A DNA stretch of 64,000 bases, from the NCBI RefSeq assembly GCF_037078405.1, contig NZ_JAYMGZ010000003.1:310001-374000 (forward strand), in the 5' to 3' direction. Below are positions 1 through 9,047 of the stretch, in pieces; position 1 is the stretch's first letter, and each line of letters starts with the position of its first letter. The notes beneath the pieces were generated by a model. That model made no database searches. It was not told where the DNA came from and saw only the letters and a list, made by a program, of their open reading frames with translations. Origin of the DNA: Haloarcula sp. DT43 (GTDB taxonomy: Archaea; Halobacteriota; Halobacteria; Halobacteriales; Haloarculaceae). A program made the translations under genes and the position numbers.

Positions 1-152
1 CGCGCATAGACTGCTTTCTCGCTCCCGACGTCATGTTATCGCCGGTGCCAGCGACGGTCGATACCGAGTAGCCGGCCGCGCCACCGGTCCCGCTCCGGGG
101 GCCGTCTGTCAGTACCCGTGTGTACATACGCCTCCGGCGGGAAACGGTCGTG

Positions 153-1076
153 ATGACTGCGCTGGACCACGCCAACGCCGGCTATCGACGACTCTTCGAG
201 CAGGACGGCCTCTCGTTTGGCCTCGGGTTCCCGCTCACGGGGGAGAAGGAGTCGACGCCCGACGTGGACGCGGAGCTCCGGCTGGCGAGCCACGCCGAAT
301 CGGTCGGGTTCGACGCGCTCTGGGCCCGGGACGTGCCGACGTACTGGCCGCGGTTCGGGGACGCCGGCGGGGCCTTCGACCCGTGGGGGCTGCTGTCCCA
401 CGTCGCCGCCACCACCGAGTCGGTCGCGCTCGGCACCGCGAGCATCGTCCTCCCGCTGCGCCACCCAATCCACGTGGCGAAGTCGGCCGCGACCGTCGAC
501 CGGCTCTCCGACGGCCGGCTCGTGCTGGGCGTCGCCTCGGGCGACCGCGACCCCGAGTACCCGGCGTTCGGTGTCGACCCCGAGAACCGGGGGCACCTCG
601 TCCGCGAGAGCGTCGACGCGCTCCGCGTGCTCTGGCGCGAGGCGTACCCGACCCTCGACGGCTCCTGGGGCCACGTCGACGGCGACCTCGACGTGCTCCC
701 GAAACCGACGACGGACACGCTCCCGCTGTTCCCGACCGGCAACGCCAGGCAGTCGACGGAGTGGATAGCCGAGAACGGCGATGGCTGGATATTCTACCAC
801 CTCCCCGAATCGACGCTGGAGTCGTATCTCGACACCTGGCGGAGCCACGCGCCCGAGAAGCCGTTCACGATTGCCGTCCAGGTCGCGCTCGCCGACGACC
901 CGACGGCCGACCCCGAACCGCTCCACCTGGGCTACCGGGCCGGCGTCGAGTGGTTCCGCGAGTACTTCCGGCGGCTCGACGGCTACGGGCTGGACCACGT
1001 CATCGTCGGGCTTCGCGCCGCGGACCCCGAGGCGGCGATGGCGACGTTCGCGGACGAAATCATCGACGAGCTGTAG
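153..1076 (+). CDS. Luciferase-like (LLM class) flavin-dependent oxidoreductase
   Basis: A 307-residue TIM-barrel protein of the bacterial luciferase-like monooxygenase family, which uses reduced flavin (FMN or F420). The N-terminal part has the family pattern of a substrate pocket strand followed by FDALWARDVP, then the VALGTASIVLPLRHP and DGRLVLGVASGD stretches typical of this superfamily. It most resembles the short subgroup annotated as luciferase-type oxidoreductases of unknown substrate. The ATG at 153 is preferred over an upstream GTG at 120, because the family begins near the NAGYRRLF segment. It stands alone, convergent with the cupin gene downstream. Cofactor (FMN versus F420) and substrate cannot be told from sequence. 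Confidence 0.85.
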   Translation: MTALDHANAGYRRLFEQDGLSFGLGFPLTGEKESTPDVDAELRLASHAESVGFDALWARDVPTYWPRFGDAGGAFDPWGLLSHVAATTESVALGTASIVLPLRHPIHVAKSAATVDRLSDGRLVLGVASGDRDPEYPAFGVDPENRGHLVRESVDALRVLWREAYPTLDGSWGHVDGDLDVLPKPTTDTLPLFPTGNARQSTEWIAENGDGWIFYHLPESTLESYLDTWRSHAPEKPFTIAVQVALADDPTADPEPLHLGYRAGVEWFREYFRRLDGYGLDHVIVGLRAADPEAAMATFADEIIDEL

Positions 1077-1237
1077 TGGAGCGATGTTCGCGGACAGGGC
1101 CGTCGATGGGGCGGACGATACACAGCGGTCCGCCGTCGGCGACGTGGGCGGCGCGACCTGCCATTCGTGGACGTGCGAATCCGAGGCTCCACTGCTCCTC
1201 CGTCGTCGAGTGACTGCGGTCCCCGTTTTGCCGCCCC

Positions 1238-1606
1238 TCACGGGTCGAACTCGTCCTTCCTGAGCCCCTCCCGGACGGGGCCGTGCTCGGCGTCGGTCGG
1301 CGGCGGCGCGGTCACCAGCAACGCCTCCAGCCGACCGTCCGTCGCCCTGACGCCGCGCTCGGTGTCGGCCTCGACGACCACCACGTCGCTCGGCTCGACC
1401 GTCCGCTCTGTGTCCCCGTCGCGGACGACGCCGGTCCCGGACTGGACGTGTATCGCCACGTCGCTCGCGGGCGCGTGGACCGGGATGAACTGTCCCGGCT
1501 CGAAGTAGCCACAGACGACTTTCATCCGGTCGCTGCAGAACACCTCGACGGCCGAGAACCGGTCGTCGTTGTATTCACGGGCGGCGTCGAAGTCGGTCGC
1601 CGTCAT
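1238..1606 (-). CDS. Small cupin-domain protein
   Basis: A 122-residue single-domain cupin. The GYFEPGQFIPVHAPASDVAI segment resembles cupin motif 1 with a His near residue 44, and GTGVVRDGD is the usual inter-motif turn. The metal-binding His/Glu set is reduced, so metal binding is uncertain. Such small cupins bind small ligands or act as isomerases or dioxygenase-like proteins; nothing here selects one. It is transcribed away from the methyltransferase region and is not in an obvious operon. Confidence 0.7.
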   Translation of the reverse strand: MTATDFDAAREYNDDRFSAVEVFCSDRMKVVCGYFEPGQFIPVHAPASDVAIHVQSGTGVVRDGDTERTVEPSDVVVVEADTERGVRATDGRLEALLVTAPPPTDAEHGPVREGLRKDEFDP

Positions 1607-1789
1607 CGCCGGCCCCCGTTCGTTTCCGACGGCCCTGGGCGCGTCGTCACGCTGTGCCGAGACAGTCCAGGTCGACTGAGCGGTCCCGCTCCACGTCGCT
1701 GTCGGTGCATACGCGGCTGGTCCGACCGCACAACGGAAAGCGTCGGTCCCGAACGGCTTCGTCTCCCCGTCGCCGACGGCGCTTCCGAT

Positions 1790-2392
1790 TCACTCCCCGA
1801 TGTCGGGATAGGACTGGCTGCTCCCGTGGGACTTCCTGGCGACCAGTTGCGCGGTGGCCGCGGTCGTCCCGTCCGTCGTCGCCGTCCGCTCGTCGTAGTG
1901 GAGCACGGTCAGGCCGAGTCCGGCCCTGAGCAGTTCGTTCGAGGCGAACCGATACCGGTCCCCGGACGGTCCGCCGTCCACGTCGTCCGTCGTCCGGAGG
2001 TGGTGCTGGACGAACAGATAGCCGCCGTCGGCCAGCGACTCGACGATATCGGGGAGGCGGTCGACGGGGCGATAGAAGCTAATCGTGACGAGGTCGTACG
2101 TCGCCGCCGGGAAGGCAAACGAGTCGAGGTCCGCCTGTAGCCACTCGATGCTGTCCTCGACGCCCGCCGCCCGGGCGTTCTCGCGGGCGATGCGGAGGCC
2201 CTCGCGGGACTGGTCGACCGCATCGACGCGGTGGCCGGCCGCCGCGACCGGGAGCGCGTTCCGCCCGGTCCCGGTCGCCACGTCGAGCGCCCGGCCCGTC
2301 GGGACGGCCGGCAGGTACCGCTCCAGCACCGGATGTGGGTCCGGACGCCGCGGGTACGTCCCCGTTCGGTATCGCTCGTCCCAGGTCGTCAT
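1790..2392 (-). CDS. Class I SAM-dependent methyltransferase (TehB-like)
   Basis: A 200-residue Rossmann methyltransferase. Motif I is RALDVATGTGRNALPVA, followed by a GHRVDAVDQS acidic ribose-binding loop and a WLQADLDSF adenine-binding segment. The N-terminal WDERYRTGTYP matches the TehB/tellurite-resistance-like subgroup of small-molecule methyltransferases. The ATG at 2392 is chosen because this WDERY element normally lies at the N terminus; the open frame continues 17 codons upstream without family similarity. It diverges from the hydrolase gene at 2514. The substrate is unknown. Confidence 0.8.
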   Translation of the reverse strand: MTTWDERYRTGTYPRRPDPHPVLERYLPAVPTGRALDVATGTGRNALPVAAAGHRVDAVDQSREGLRIARENARAAGVEDSIEWLQADLDSFAFPAATYDLVTISFYRPVDRLPDIVESLADGGYLFVQHHLRTTDDVDGGPSGDRYRFASNELLRAGLGLTVLHYDERTATTDGTTAATAQLVARKSHGSSQSYPDIGE

Positions 2393-2513
2393 GGCTCCGA
2401 TGACCGCCCGCCGGGACATGAAAGGTGTGGGTCGGCCAGGCACTCGCGTCGCGGTCCGTTTCAGCGGACGGCAATCTCTTGCCCGACCGCTACATACGCC
2501 CGAACGGATTGCT

Positions 2514-3359
2514 ATGGAGAGCCAAGGCGGTGTGACGAGGCGGCGCTTGCTCGTGGCCCTCGGAAGCGCCCTCAGTCTGGTCAGTGGCGGCGGTGCCTAC
2601 GTGTACTGGTCGCTCCAGGGCGACTCCGGCGGGTACACCGCGCCGGAGTCACACCCCGTCGTCAGCACGCGGGGCCTGCTCGGCGACGCGGCGGGACCGG
2701 CCGTCGAGACTGCCGGCACGTGGGCGTTCGAGGACGCGCCGGCGGTGTTCCTGTTCGCCCACGGGTTCAGCACCGACGCGGAGACGGCACGGGACAACGC
2801 CTACACGGCCCAGCTAGCGCTCGAAGGGACGCGGTCGGCCCCGGTCATCGCGTACAGTTGGGACTCCGACGTCGAGTGGGAGCGAGCGAAGGACAACGCC
2901 GAGGCCAACGCGACGCGCCTCGCCGCGTGGCTGGTCGAGTGGGCCGACGCCGACGGCCGCCCCGTCCACCTGCTCGCTCACTCGCTCGGCGCACGGGTGA
3001 CCGGCGAGACGCTCCGGGTGCTCGCCGAGCGAGGGGCGACGGACGCCCTCGCCTCGGTGTCACTGCTCGGCGGGGCCATCCCGTACGACAGCGTGACGCG
3101 AGGCGGTCGGTACGGCGACGCCATCGGGGCCGTCGACGCCCCGGTGTCGAACTTCCACAGCTACGACGACACGGTCCTCGCGTGGGTGTACCGCGCGGCC
3201 GACCGGACACACGCCGTGGGCCACGGCGGGACCCGCGGTGCGGGGCCGCTTCCCGACGGCTACCGGGACGTTGATGTCACCGACCGCGTCGCGGACCACT
3301 ACTCGTATTTCGAACCGGGCGAGGGCTGTCTCCCGCTGGTCGTCGCCGAAATCGAGTGA
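2514..3359 (+). CDS. Probable Tat-exported alpha/beta hydrolase
   Basis: A 281-residue protein with an N-terminal TRRRLLVALG twin-arginine-like signal and a hydrophobic stretch (about residues 10-32), suggesting export or membrane anchoring. The body has the alpha/beta-hydrolase order: FLFAHGF oxyanion strand, a nucleophile elbow HLLAHSLGARV with the serine in AHSLG, and a late histidine segment near VADHYSYF. It looks like the esterase/lipase-like DUF900/DUF726 set. The start is the ATG at 2514; upstream codons belong to an open frame antisense to the methyltransferase. The substrate is not predictable. Confidence 0.75.
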   Translation: MESQGGVTRRRLLVALGSALSLVSGGGAYVYWSLQGDSGGYTAPESHPVVSTRGLLGDAAGPAVETAGTWAFEDAPAVFLFAHGFSTDAETARDNAYTAQLALEGTRSAPVIAYSWDSDVEWERAKDNAEANATRLAAWLVEWADADGRPVHLLAHSLGARVTGETLRVLAERGATDALASVSLLGGAIPYDSVTRGGRYGDAIGAVDAPVSNFHSYDDTVLAWVYRAADRTHAVGHGGTRGAGPLPDGYRDVDVTDRVADHYSYFEPGEGCLPLVVAEIE

Positions 3360-3395
3360 CGCGGTCCCCGTCCGGTCAGCCGGTCCCTGCCTTGC

Positions 3396-4031
3396 CTACG
3401 ATTCGGGGTAGAACAGGTACGAGTGCCGGATGTCGCTGTCGTACATGAGCGACCCCGACGGCGTCCTGAGCAGCGTTGCGACCAGATAGAGGTCGCCCGC
3501 GGCCCCGGCCGTGTTGAACAGCAGGGCGACGAAGGCCGCCAGCGCCACCAGCGGGACCGGGGCGAACAACAGGGGGAGCAGCAACGTATCGAGCACGACG
3601 AGCGGCGCGATACCGGCGACGACGTTGTGGTCCCGCCGCTGGAACTGGTGGAACGTCGCCGCGTAGAACGCGCCGAGTTGGGGCGCAACGCCGTAGGAGA
3701 CGCGATAGCCGTACCACCGATAGACGAGCCCGTGCACCAGTTCGTGCGCCACCGTGACGCCGACCACTGCACCGACGCACGCGACCGCCGCCCCGGGGGT
3801 GAGCGTGACCGTCACGCTCGTCGCGGTCTCCTCGACCGGGAACACGGTCCCGAGCGCGGCCCCCTGGGCGTACCAGAGCACGCCGCCGAACACCACCGCG
3901 GTGACCGGCAGCAGGACGGCCACGAGACCGAGTACCGCCACGAGCGAGTACCGGAACTGTCGGGGCGGCTCGTAGCCCGCGGGCGTCGCCGGACGCAGCG
4001 TGTCGGACGGGTCGTGCTTGCTCGTCGGCAC
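3396..4031 (-). CDS. DUF3267-type membrane metalloprotease-like protein
   Basis: A multi-pass membrane protein with a zinc-protease-like HELVHGLVYRWYGYR motif (HExxH) in a transmembrane context, as in the DUF3267 putative metalloprotease family. Other hydrophobic segments are near the N terminus (SLVAVLGLVAVLLPVTAVVF) and in the C-terminal half. The GTG at 4031 (211 residues) is favoured: a minus-strand CTTTTTCAC box at about 4052-4062 lies 26 bases ahead, as for a leaderless transcript. An ATG at 4082 would give 228 residues. It diverges from the phosphatase/ppk operon. The substrate is unknown; a general membrane protease role is inferred only from the motif. Confidence 0.75.
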   Translation of the reverse strand: MPTSKHDPSDTLRPATPAGYEPPRQFRYSLVAVLGLVAVLLPVTAVVFGGVLWYAQGAALGTVFPVEETATSVTVTLTPGAAVACVGAVVGVTVAHELVHGLVYRWYGYRVSYGVAPQLGAFYAATFHQFQRRDHNVVAGIAPLVVLDTLLLPLLFAPVPLVALAAFVALLFNTAGAAGDLYLVATLLRTPSGSLMYDSDIRHSYLFYPES

Positions 4032-4134
4032 GGCCGTGTTTCGCCGGCCCGAGTGAAAAAGCCAGAGGCCCCCGGCGGCCACGACCGCTGGGCGGCGAGT
4101 GTCTACGTTGGCTCCCGTACGGCTATATACCCCT

Positions 4135-4145
4135 CATATAAAACG
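4135..4145 (+). promoter_or_regulatory. TATA-like box ahead of the phosphatase-ppk operon
   Basis: CATATAAAACG lies in the divergent intergenic space about 45-54 bases before the ATG at 4189. It is a good archaeal TATA-box match and would place transcription start near 4165, giving a short leader. A second AT-rich string sits just upstream (4124-4130). Confidence 0.45.
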
Positions 4146-4188
4146 CCTATACCGAACTCACCGACGTGTCGCCAACGACTCTACAGCG

Positions 4189-4899
4189 ATGGTCTCAGCA
4201 CCGACGTTTCACCCGGACCTCGACGCATCACACCAGCGAATCCACAGCCACAGGTGGGAGGAAATCTACGTCGTGGGCGACGTCCACGGCTGTCGTCCGA
4301 CGCTCGAACGGCTGTTGGACCGGCTGGACCCGACCGCGGACGACCTCGTCGTCTTCGTCGGCGACCTCGTTCGCAAAGGCCCGGACAGCGCCGGCGTGGT
4401 CGACGTCGTCCGGCAGACGCCGAACTTCGTGACCGTCCGGGGCAACAACGAACAGAAGCTCATCGACGGCCGCAAGTCGATTCCTTCGCTGACCGACGAC
4501 GACCTCTCGTGGCTCGCCTCGCTCCCCGCGGCGATATCCTGGGACGATTCGCTCGTCGTCCACGGCGGCCTCGACCACCGGAAGCCCATCGTGGAACACG
4601 ACCTGACCGAACTGCTGAACATGCGCTCGCTGGTCCCCGACGGGAGCTCCGACCGCCCGTACTGGTTCGAGACGCGCAGCGAGCGCCCGCGCGTCTTCTT
4701 CGGCCACACGGTGCTCTCGGAGCCGTTCGAGACGCCCAGCGCGGTCGGTCTGGACACCGGTTGCGTGTACGGCGGGCAACTGACGGCCTACCGGTGCTCG
4801 ACGGGCGAGTTCGTTACCGTCGACCCGGAGACAGTCCACGAGGACCGGTCCGCCGACAGCATCGTCGACCCAGACCGGAACGCGCCGGTCTCGCCGTAA
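4189..4899 (+). CDS. Calcineurin-like metallophosphoesterase (PP1-type)
   Basis: A 236-residue protein with the complete binuclear metallophosphatase motif set: VVGDVHGCRPT (GDxHG), FVGDLVRKGPDS (GDxxxxG), VRGNNEQK (GNxE), and C-terminal VVHGG and FFGHTV histidine motifs. This is the serine/threonine phosphatase / diadenosine-tetraphosphatase (ApaH-like) fold. The ATG at 4189 starts the conserved region; an upstream in-frame ATG at 4099 lies before the TATA box. The stop is 3 bases before the ppk start, so both genes are probably one transcript. The pairing with polyphosphate kinase suggests a role in phosphate or nucleotide polyphosphate turnover, but protein phosphatase activity is equally possible. 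Confidence 0.88.
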   Translation: MVSAPTFHPDLDASHQRIHSHRWEEIYVVGDVHGCRPTLERLLDRLDPTADDLVVFVGDLVRKGPDSAGVVDVVRQTPNFVTVRGNNEQKLIDGRKSIPSLTDDDLSWLASLPAAISWDDSLVVHGGLDHRKPIVEHDLTELLNMRSLVPDGSSDRPYWFETRSERPRVFFGHTVLSEPFETPSAVGLDTGCVYGGQLTAYRCSTGEFVTVDPETVHEDRSADSIVDPDRNAPVSP

Positions 4900-4902
4900 C
4901 GC

Positions 4903-7401
4903 ATGGACGGCTCCGAATCCCCGGACATCGAGGCGTACCAGCCGGACGACGTCGACCTGACCGACTCGTCGCTGTATCTCAACCGGGAACTGAGCGAACT
5001 CGCCTTCCAGCGACGGGTGCTCCACGAGGCGCTCGACGAGCGCAATCCGCTGCTCGAACGGGTCCGCTTTCTCTCCATCGTCACCCGGAACGTGGACGAG
5101 TTCGTGATGAAACGCGTCGGTGGCCTCAAACAGCAAATCGAGGCCGGCGTGACGGAGACGGCCCCGGACGGCCGGACGCCCCGCGAGCAGTGGGACGCGG
5201 TCCACGAGACGCTCCGGCCGATGCTGGCGACGCAGGCCCGGTGTTACCGCGACGCGATTCGCCCGGCCCTCGCTGACGAAGGCATCCACGTCCTTGAGTA
5301 CGAGGAACTCGGCGACGGCGACCAGGCGTCGATGCGCGAGTACTTCGAGGACTCCGTGTTGCCGACGCTGACGCCGCTCTCGTTCGACCCCGCCCACCCG
5401 TTCCCGTTCATCTCGAACCGGTCGCTGTCGCTGGCGGTCCTCACTCGGCACCCGAACGCCGACGAGCCGACGTTCACCCGCATCAAGATTCCGCCGAACC
5501 GGCCCCGGCTGATACAGGTCGACGACGCTCGCTACGTCCGAATCGAAGACGTGATTCGGGCGAACCTGGACCTGCTGTTGCCCAACGTCGACATCGTCGA
5601 CACGGCGCTGTTCCGACTGACGCGCAACGCCGAGGTGCGGCGCAACGAGGAGGTCGCCGAGGACCTCATCGACATGGTCGAGGACGTGCTCGAACAGCGC
5701 CGGTTCGCCACGGTCGTCCGGATGGAGATATCCGCCGACGCCGACCCGCGCATCCGGGCGACGCTCACAGAGCAACTCGGCCTCGACGAGCGCGAGATAT
5801 ACGACCTCCACGGGCCACTGGACTACCGCGACTTCGCGGAACTGACCGACCTCGACCGGCCGGACCTCTCGCTCGACGAGTGGACGCCACAGCCCCACCC
5901 TCGCCTCGACACCCGGAATCAGCGCCCGCTCCGCAACGCCGACCAGACCGCGGACCGCGACATCTTCGAGCGTATCCGGGAAGGCGACATCCTGTTGCAC
6001 CACCCGTACCACGACTTCACGGACACAGTCCAGCGGTTCCTCTCGGCGGCCGCCGAAGACCCCGACGTGTTGGCGGTCAAGGCGGCCATCTACCGGACCG
6101 CCAGCGACTCGCAGGTCATCCAGTCGCTCATCGACGCCGCGGAGAACGGCAAGCAGGTGGCGGTGATGGTCGAACTGAAGGCCCGCTTCGACGAGCAGAA
6201 CAACCTCGAGTGGGTGCGCAAACTGGAGGAGAACGGCATCCACGTCGCCTACGGCACCGTCGGCCTCAAGACCCACACGAAGACGGCGCTGGTCGTCCGA
6301 GAGGAGGACGACGGCGTCGAACTGTACTCCCACGTCGGGACCGGCAATTACCACTCCGAGACGGCGAAAGGCTACGTCGACCTCGGCCTGCTGACCGCCG
6401 ACCGGAACATCGGCCGCGACCTGACGAAGGTGTTCAACTTCTTCACCGGCCCGTCGCTGGACGAGGACTTCCGCGAACTGCTCATCGCGCCGGTGACGAT
6501 GCGCCGGGAGTTCACCCGCTGTATCCGCCGCGAGGCCCGGCACGCCCAGGCCGGCCGCCCCGCCCGCATCGTCGTCAAGGTCAACGGCCTCGAAGACCCC
6601 GCCATCGTCGAGGAACTGTATCGCGCGTCGATGGCCGGCGTCGACATCGACCTCGTCGTCCGGGACATCTGCCGGCTCAGGCCCGGTCTCGACGGTATCA
6701 GCGAGAACGTCTCGGTGTACTCGCTCGTGGGTCGCTTCCTCGAACACTCCCGAATCTTCTACTTCGAGAACGGCGCGCGGGCCGACCCCGACGAGGACGA
6801 CGACTGGGGCGAACCGGAGTACTACATCGGCAGCGCCGACTGGATGACGCGGAACCTCGACTACCGCGTCGAGGCCGTCACGCCCGTCACGAGCCCCGAA
6901 ATACAGCGACAGCTCCGGTTCACCCTCGAACTCGTCCTCGCTGACAACCGCAAGCTCTGGGAGATGGACAGCGACGGGGAGTACCACCAGCGGTACCCGG
7001 ACGACGGCGGACAAGTCGTCAGCGCACAGGACGTCCTGATGCGAGAGGCGCTGAAGGCCGGCCGCGCGGACGACTCCGTCGCGGGCATCCCTGGCGACTA
7101 CCCGCTGGCCGGCGACCTCTGCATCGCGGGCGACGCCACCCGCCGGGCGTCCACGGACCGGCTGTCGAACCCGGACGACGCCGACGACGCGGCTCCGACA
7201 GCCGACCCGAGTGGCGAGACGTTCGAAGTCACGGACGGCGGCGAGGACGACCTCCTGTCGACGCACAGCGACCGGTGGTACGTCCCCGACAGTGTCGTCT
7301 ACGACTACGCCGTCCGGACGCCCGACGGGGAGCGGCGCTACTTGAAGACCAAAGCCGGCGTCGCGGACCTCCTCGGCCGACTGTACGATAATACTGAATA
7401 G
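4903..7401 (+). CDS. ppk1: Polyphosphate kinase 1
   Basis: An 832-residue polyphosphate kinase, reversibly making polyphosphate from ATP. The N-terminal domain begins with the family signature YLNRELSELAFQRRVLHEA. Two phospholipase-D-like catalytic domains follow. The histidine phosphorylated during catalysis is expected at His458 in THTKTALVVR, and the second conserved histidine at His615 in FLEHSRIFYFEN. Length slightly exceeds the bacterial norm (about 690-720), because of an acidic C-terminal tail of about 130 residues with an Asp/Ala-rich linker, ending in a YAVRTPDGERRYLKTKAG module. It follows the metallophosphatase by 3 bases, forming a likely polyphosphate/phosphatase operon. Confidence 0.95.
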   Translation: MDGSESPDIEAYQPDDVDLTDSSLYLNRELSELAFQRRVLHEALDERNPLLERVRFLSIVTRNVDEFVMKRVGGLKQQIEAGVTETAPDGRTPREQWDAVHETLRPMLATQARCYRDAIRPALADEGIHVLEYEELGDGDQASMREYFEDSVLPTLTPLSFDPAHPFPFISNRSLSLAVLTRHPNADEPTFTRIKIPPNRPRLIQVDDARYVRIEDVIRANLDLLLPNVDIVDTALFRLTRNAEVRRNEEVAEDLIDMVEDVLEQRRFATVVRMEISADADPRIRATLTEQLGLDEREIYDLHGPLDYRDFAELTDLDRPDLSLDEWTPQPHPRLDTRNQRPLRNADQTADRDIFERIREGDILLHHPYHDFTDTVQRFLSAAAEDPDVLAVKAAIYRTASDSQVIQSLIDAAENGKQVAVMVELKARFDEQNNLEWVRKLEENGIHVAYGTVGLKTHTKTALVVREEDDGVELYSHVGTGNYHSETAKGYVDLGLLTADRNIGRDLTKVFNFFTGPSLDEDFRELLIAPVTMRREFTRCIRREARHAQAGRPARIVVKVNGLEDPAIVEELYRASMAGVDIDLVVRDICRLRPGLDGISENVSVYSLVGRFLEHSRIFYFENGARADPDEDDDWGEPEYYIGSADWMTRNLDYRVEAVTPVTSPEIQRQLRFTLELVLADNRKLWEMDSDGEYHQRYPDDGGQVVSAQDVLMREALKAGRADDSVAGIPGDYPLAGDLCIAGDATRRASTDRLSNPDDADDAAPTADPSGETFEVTDGGEDDLLSTHSDRWYVPDSVVYDYAVRTPDGERRYLKTKAGVADLLGRLYDNTE

Positions 7402-7523
7402 CTATACGGATAGACTATACCACCCGGACGCGGCGACCGCCGATGTGGGACCCGTTCGCACAAAATCCGTTTTCATTCTCCGCGGGGCCTATCTGTCTCC
7501 CCCGCGAGTCGGTCGCTGTAGCT

Positions 7524-8195
7524 ATGGACTTACAGGAATTCGCCAGCGCCAACGCCCCCACGGACGGCGGCGATGGGTTCCAGAAGGAGAACAACAGGCT
7601 CCTCGACGTCCCGCTCGACGGCACCGTGATGGTCAAGGCCGGTTCGATGGTCGCCTACACCGGCGAGGTCACGTTCACCGGTCGGTCCTCGGCGGAGGGC
7701 GGTATCACGGGCTTCGTCAAGGAAGCCGTCAGCGGCGAGGGGACGCCGATAATGGAGGCCGAGGGGAGCGGTCACCTCTACGTCGCCGAGAACGGCAAGA
7801 AAGTGCAGGTGCTGGACCTCGACGACGGGGAATCGATATCGGTCAACGGCACGGACGTGCTCGCGTTCGAATCGAGCGTCGACTACGAAATCAACACCGT
7901 CAGCAGCCTCTCCGGTATGGCCGCCGGCGGCCTGACGAACGTCTACCTGACCGGCCCCGGCGAAATCGCGCTGACGACCCACGGCGACCCGCTGGTGATG
8001 ACCCCACCGGTCTTTACCGACCCGGACGCGACCGTGGCGTGGAGTTCGAACCTCTCGCCCTCTTTCGAGATGAACAAGGCGTTCGAAATCGGCCAGACCT
8101 CCGGCGAGTCGATACAGATGGAGTTCACCGGCGACGACGGGTTCGTCGTCGTCCAGCCCAACGAGGAAGGTTCGGTCACCCAGAGCCGGAACTAG
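7524..8195 (+). CDS. AIM24 / DUF124 family protein
   Basis: A 223-residue beta-rich protein of the AIM24 (TIGR00266-like) family. Recognisable elements are the N-terminal VPLDGTVMVKAGSMVAYTGE, the central GSGHLYVAENGKKVQVLDL, and ITTHGDPLVM-like C-terminal beta strands ending in PNEEGS. The family is widespread but its biochemical role is unclear; yeast AIM24 is mitochondrial. The ATG at 7524 matches the family N terminus. Its stop overlaps the stop of the convergent methyltransferase gene by three bases. Confidence 0.85.
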   Translation: MDLQEFASANAPTDGGDGFQKENNRLLDVPLDGTVMVKAGSMVAYTGEVTFTGRSSAEGGITGFVKEAVSGEGTPIMEAEGSGHLYVAENGKKVQVLDLDDGESISVNGTDVLAFESSVDYEINTVSSLSGMAAGGLTNVYLTGPGEIALTTHGDPLVMTPPVFTDPDATVAWSSNLSPSFEMNKAFEIGQTSGESIQMEFTGDDGFVVVQPNEEGSVTQSRN

Positions 8196-8851
8196 TCCCG
8201 CGTCGGGACCGCCGTTCGCCTGCGGAGCCGTCCCCTGACGAACGGCCGAACCGGCGTCACGCCCAGATGCAGCCGCTCGATTTCGACGACGTCGAACGAC
8301 CGGTCGGCGACGAGCTGCGACCCCGTCTGCCGGGTCAGGTGACACCCGCCGGCGAGGCGCTCCCACAGCGGCGCGAGCAGCGATTGCACGCGGGCGCGCC
8401 ACCCGTCGTCGACGACGTGTTCGAAGAACCGGAGTTCGCCGCCCGGCCTGAGCACACGGGCGACCTCGCCCATCGCGGCGTCGACGTCCGGAACCGTACA
8501 GAACACCATCGAGGCGACGACGGCGTCGAAGGTGTCGTCGCCGTAGGGTAGCGCCTGGGCCGGGGCGGACTCGATGTGAATCGGCGTGGCAAGCGCCGCC
8601 GCGGCCTCCGCCGCCTGCCGGCGCATGTGGGGGTCCGGCTCGGTCGCGTGGAACTCCGTCGACGCGCCTGCGACGCGTTCGAAGTACGGGAACATCGCCC
8701 CCGTGCCAGCGCCGAGGTCCAGCACTTTTCCGTCCAGTCCCGACGCCAGGTACTCGCGGTGTGGCGGCAGGAGTGCGCGTTCGAGCACCGCCGTCGCCGG
8801 GTCGTAGATAGCCGCAAACAGCGGCGCGGACGGGCTAGGGGTCGAAGGCAT
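8192..8851 (-). CDS. Class I SAM-dependent methyltransferase (UbiE/type-11 like)
   Basis: A 219-residue methyltransferase with GKVLDLGAGTGAMFPYF (motif I), FHATEPDPHMRRQA (acidic loop), FDAVVASMVFCTVPD (motif II) and GEVARVLRPGGELRFFEHV (post-I motif), typical of the Methyltransf_11 / UbiE-COQ5 group. The start ATG at 8851 precedes PLFAAIYDP, the usual N terminus; a longer frame runs upstream. The C terminus has a basic RGRLRRRT tail. It is convergent with AIM24 and divergent from aldehyde dehydrogenase. The substrate (quinone, lipid or other) is not determinable. Confidence 0.83.
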   Translation of the reverse strand: MPSTPSPSAPLFAAIYDPATAVLERALLPPHREYLASGLDGKVLDLGAGTGAMFPYFERVAGASTEFHATEPDPHMRRQAAEAAAALATPIHIESAPAQALPYGDDTFDAVVASMVFCTVPDVDAAMGEVARVLRPGGELRFFEHVVDDGWRARVQSLLAPLWERLAGGCHLTRQTGSQLVADRSFDVVEIERLHLGVTPVRPFVRGRLRRRTAVPTRD

Positions 8852-9020
8852 GGCAGTACCGACGGCGGCCCCGCTGAAAGCGCTGCTCCCTGTCGGTCCC
8901 TCGCCGGTCGACTGCCCTTCCGACCGACGGTGGCCCACCGGTCCGGCTCAGCGCGGGGGCCGCCAGTCGTGTCAGCGTCACGGTAACCGGCGTTTTTCTC
9001 CCCCTCTCGCCCCCTTTTCC

Positions 9021-9038
9021 GTATTCTACCATTTGGTA
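9021..9038 (+). promoter_or_regulatory. Promoter and small palindrome ahead of aldehyde dehydrogenase
   Basis: GTATTCTAC (9021-9029) lies about 25 bases before the ATG at 9048 and may be a weak TATA box. Overlapping it is the 12-base perfect palindrome TACCATTTGGTA (9027-9038) between box and start, where a repressor could bind. The operator role is an inference from position alone. Confidence 0.3.
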
Positions 9039-9047
9039 AAAACACAG

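Noticed and set aside
4228-7266. A 1012-codon open frame on the minus strand
   Set aside because: It is the antisense of ppk1 and part of the phosphatase gene; long open frames opposite GC-rich genes are expected, and its composition (Val/Arg/Asp-rich without domains) is typical of a shadow frame.
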